Shown one piece after another: positions 4,904 to 6,297 of a stretch of DNA of 6,297 bases; position 1 is the stretch's first letter; each line of letters begins with the position of its first letter. A program made the position numbers and the translations under genes. The DNA is from Promethearchaeota archaeon (GTDB taxonomy: Archaea > Asgardarchaeota > Lokiarchaeia > Sigynarchaeales > SOKP01). The stretch is taken from contig WJKD01000310.1 in the NCBI GenBank assembly GCA_014729315.1, forward strand, positions 1-6,297, in the 5' to 3' direction. A model generated the notes under the pieces. That model had not been told where the DNA came from. It was given only the letters and a program-made list of their open reading frames with translations, and did not search any database.

Positions 4904-6286
4904 TTACTCAGATAATGCGTTGACTGCGCCCACGGATTCGCTGTCACGAATCCTGGCGCTGGTACCCGCACCGTCTTCCCGGACCACTGTTTTCAATAAT
5001 CGCATCAATGGACTGCCTGTATGCCGTTGCAACTGCCTCAGCATGGCTTTCACATCCGATTTGCTGATATACGGCGCCTGCAACTCTCTCAATTGTCCAT
5101 CCGCATCTTTCAGATAAAACCTGCCTGGCAGTTTTCGCAACTTTGTCGCTTCGCCACTGCCAATAAACATAATCGAATCTTCCTTTTGACTGACTCTGAA
5201 AATCACTCTTGTTGTTAACATCGATCTTATTTGCTGCGGAATGGCATCCACATCTGCCCGTTGCGTACTGATCATCAAATGAATCCCGGCAAACCGTCCC
5301 AATCTGGCGATTTTACTCATATCTTCATAAATACTATTCTGCTTTTTATCCCCGAAAAATTCTGCCGCTTCATCCACAAGAATGACTACAGGAGGTACAT
5401 AAGTGCCTTTTTCTGTTAAATCATAGATCGAATCACAGTCATGTTTCCGCACTGTCTGCAACCGGAGCTGATATTCCTTGAGAATGATTTTCAACACGGT
5501 TCCGGTCTTCTTAAAATCATCTGCGCACACGAAATTCCCCAATTGCTCGAAGAACGAAAACTCGACGCCGCCTTTGAAATCGATGCCCACGATAACAATA
5601 TGCGGATCGGTGACCAATAACTGGGTGATTAATTGCCGGATAAAGACCGACTTGCCGGAGCCTGTTTCACCACTGATGCCGAGATGAACCATGTTTTCCA
5701 GGGTGATTGCATAATACCCATCCATTCCCAGACCAAACACCACTTCTCCACTGGCATGGATGGGGACATTGCTCAGGGGAATATGTGCCGGTAGATCGTT
5801 CCAGGAATAGGTGAGTTCAATGAGATTGGCATGGGTGGAGCCATCGGGTTTAGCCAGATAGCGGACATCGCCGATGAACAAGCCCATTGAACTGTTCAAC
5901 TCCGCCCGTCTCTCCTGAATCTGTTCCGGGGTTATGCCTTTGGATGACACCACAAATGATTCTGGATTGACAGATACAATCGTGGGAAATTCCTTCACAT
6001 CTTTGTCTGGCTGTAAATTGGTTTGGGTGGTCAAGCCGATATGCAGACATGCCCGCCGCCATTTGGATTCGATGCTTTCAAAGCTGAGATATTTTCGGGA
6101 GAGGATGTTTAACAGAATGATGCTCACCATGATCCAGAGCATTCCCAGAACCAGACAGGTCTCCAATGCGCTGTTGTCACTCTTTACCAGTGGTTTGAAA
6201 AAGGGCACCGGCACACCGGAGATGAAACAAGGCACGATGGCGATCTGATAGCGTCCCTTTGACCAGAGGAATTGAGTCGAATACAT
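4904..6286 (-). CDS. FtsK/SpoIIIE-type DNA translocase, TcpA-like conjugative coupling protein
   Basis: A hexameric ATPase of this family moves DNA at the membrane. In Tn916/ICEBs1-type elements it brings the relaxase-DNA complex to the secretion channel. The N-terminus has a hydrophobic stretch at about 13-34 and a clear transmembrane helix at about 41-62. The FtsK domain follows: Walker A GETGSGKS (206-213), VIVGIDFKGG (231-240), Walker B VVILVDEAAEF (300-310) and the sensor-like region MISTQRADVDAIPQQIR (338-354), then PGRFYL. The DNA-orienting gamma winged helix of chromosomal FtsK is absent. The length of 460 residues is close to Tn916 Orf21, which supports a coupling protein over a cell-division FtsK. 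The frame stays open past the ATG at 6286 to the window edge, so the true start may lie outside. The GGG at 6294-6292 is only a weak ribosome binding site. The stop lies 295 nt before the relaxase start. Confidence 0.85.
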   Translation of the reverse strand: MYSTQFLWSKGRYQIAIVPCFISGVPVPFFKPLVKSDNSALETCLVLGMLWIMVSIILLNILSRKYLSFESIESKWRRACLHIGLTTQTNLQPDKDVKEFPTIVSVNPESFVVSSKGITPEQIQERRAELNSSMGLFIGDVRYLAKPDGSTHANLIELTYSWNDLPAHIPLSNVPIHASGEVVFGLGMDGYYAITLENMVHLGISGETGSGKSVFIRQLITQLLVTDPHIVIVGIDFKGGVEFSFFEQLGNFVCADDFKKTGTVLKIILKEYQLRLQTVRKHDCDSIYDLTEKGTYVPPVVILVDEAAEFFGDKKQNSIYEDMSKIARLGRFAGIHLMISTQRADVDAIPQQIRSMLTTRVIFRVSQKEDSIMFIGSGEATKLRKLPGRFYLKDADGQLRELQAPYISKSDVKAMLRQLQRHTGSPLMRLLKTVVREDGAGTSARIRDSESVGAVNALSE

Positions 6287-6297
6287 CGATACCCAGA

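Noticed and set aside
5934..6248. Plus-strand ORF of 104 codons
   Set aside because: It is antisense to the N-terminal part of the FtsK-like gene; the other plus-strand ORFs between 4920 and 5687 are shadows in the same way.
4904..6286. Chromosomal cell-division FtsK
   Set aside because: It is too short, lacks the multi-pass N-terminal domain and gamma domain, and sits next to a Rep_trans relaxase as in Tn916-type elements.

Overview
This is a bacterial window in which every convincing gene lies on the minus strand, so transcription runs from high to low coordinates. Two halves differ visibly in base composition. About 3560-6297 is of moderate GC. About 1-3550 is strongly AT-rich, with Lys/Asn/Ile-rich proteins. 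The standard genetic code fits. I cannot name the organism. The right half looks like the DNA-processing core of a Tn916/ICEBs1-type mobile element, best known from Firmicutes, and the left half looks like accessory cargo, but neither fixes the host phylum.

Right half (3568-6297): an FtsK/SpoIIIE-type ATPase of about 460 residues with an N-terminal membrane segment (TcpA-like coupling protein) is followed by a Rep_trans-type replication initiator/relaxase of 346 residues (MobT-like). In Tn916 the same pair (orf21-orf20) flanks the origin of transfer. Here the gap between them (4609-4903) is full of inverted repeats, including a perfect 12-bp pair at 4752-4763 and 4876-4887 and a CTAACA followed by six Cs at 4671-4682. 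I propose it as an oriT or rolling-circle origin. A 69-codon GTG-start ORF covers most of the gap and may or may not be a gene.

Middle (1383-3567): an AT-rich gap of about 450 bp begins at the end of the relaxase gene, where composition changes. It is followed by two genes that look like an operon. The first encodes an orphan receiver domain joined by a long coiled coil to two C-terminal transmembrane helices, with no kinase or DNA-binding output. The second, 41 nt downstream, has a strong ribosome binding site and encodes a 270-residue protein whose C-terminal third is a STAS (anti-anti-sigma-like) core. The first strand and helix of that STAS domain seem to sit at the N-terminus, separated by about 135 residues of unknown insert. 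Together they may form an uncharacterised phospho-signalling or partner-switching pair at the membrane.

Left (1-1382): a 299-bp gap holds a plausible sigma70 promoter and what may be a decayed gene fragment. It is followed by the N-terminal 361 residues of a beta-class N6-adenine DNA methyltransferase of the type III Mod family, which runs off the window. A cognate Res helicase/nuclease would be expected beyond base 1. The overall picture is a conjugative or mobilizable element carrying, or lying next to, a restriction-modification gene and a signalling pair. No integrase, att site, tRNA, rRNA, CRISPR or IS element is visible here.
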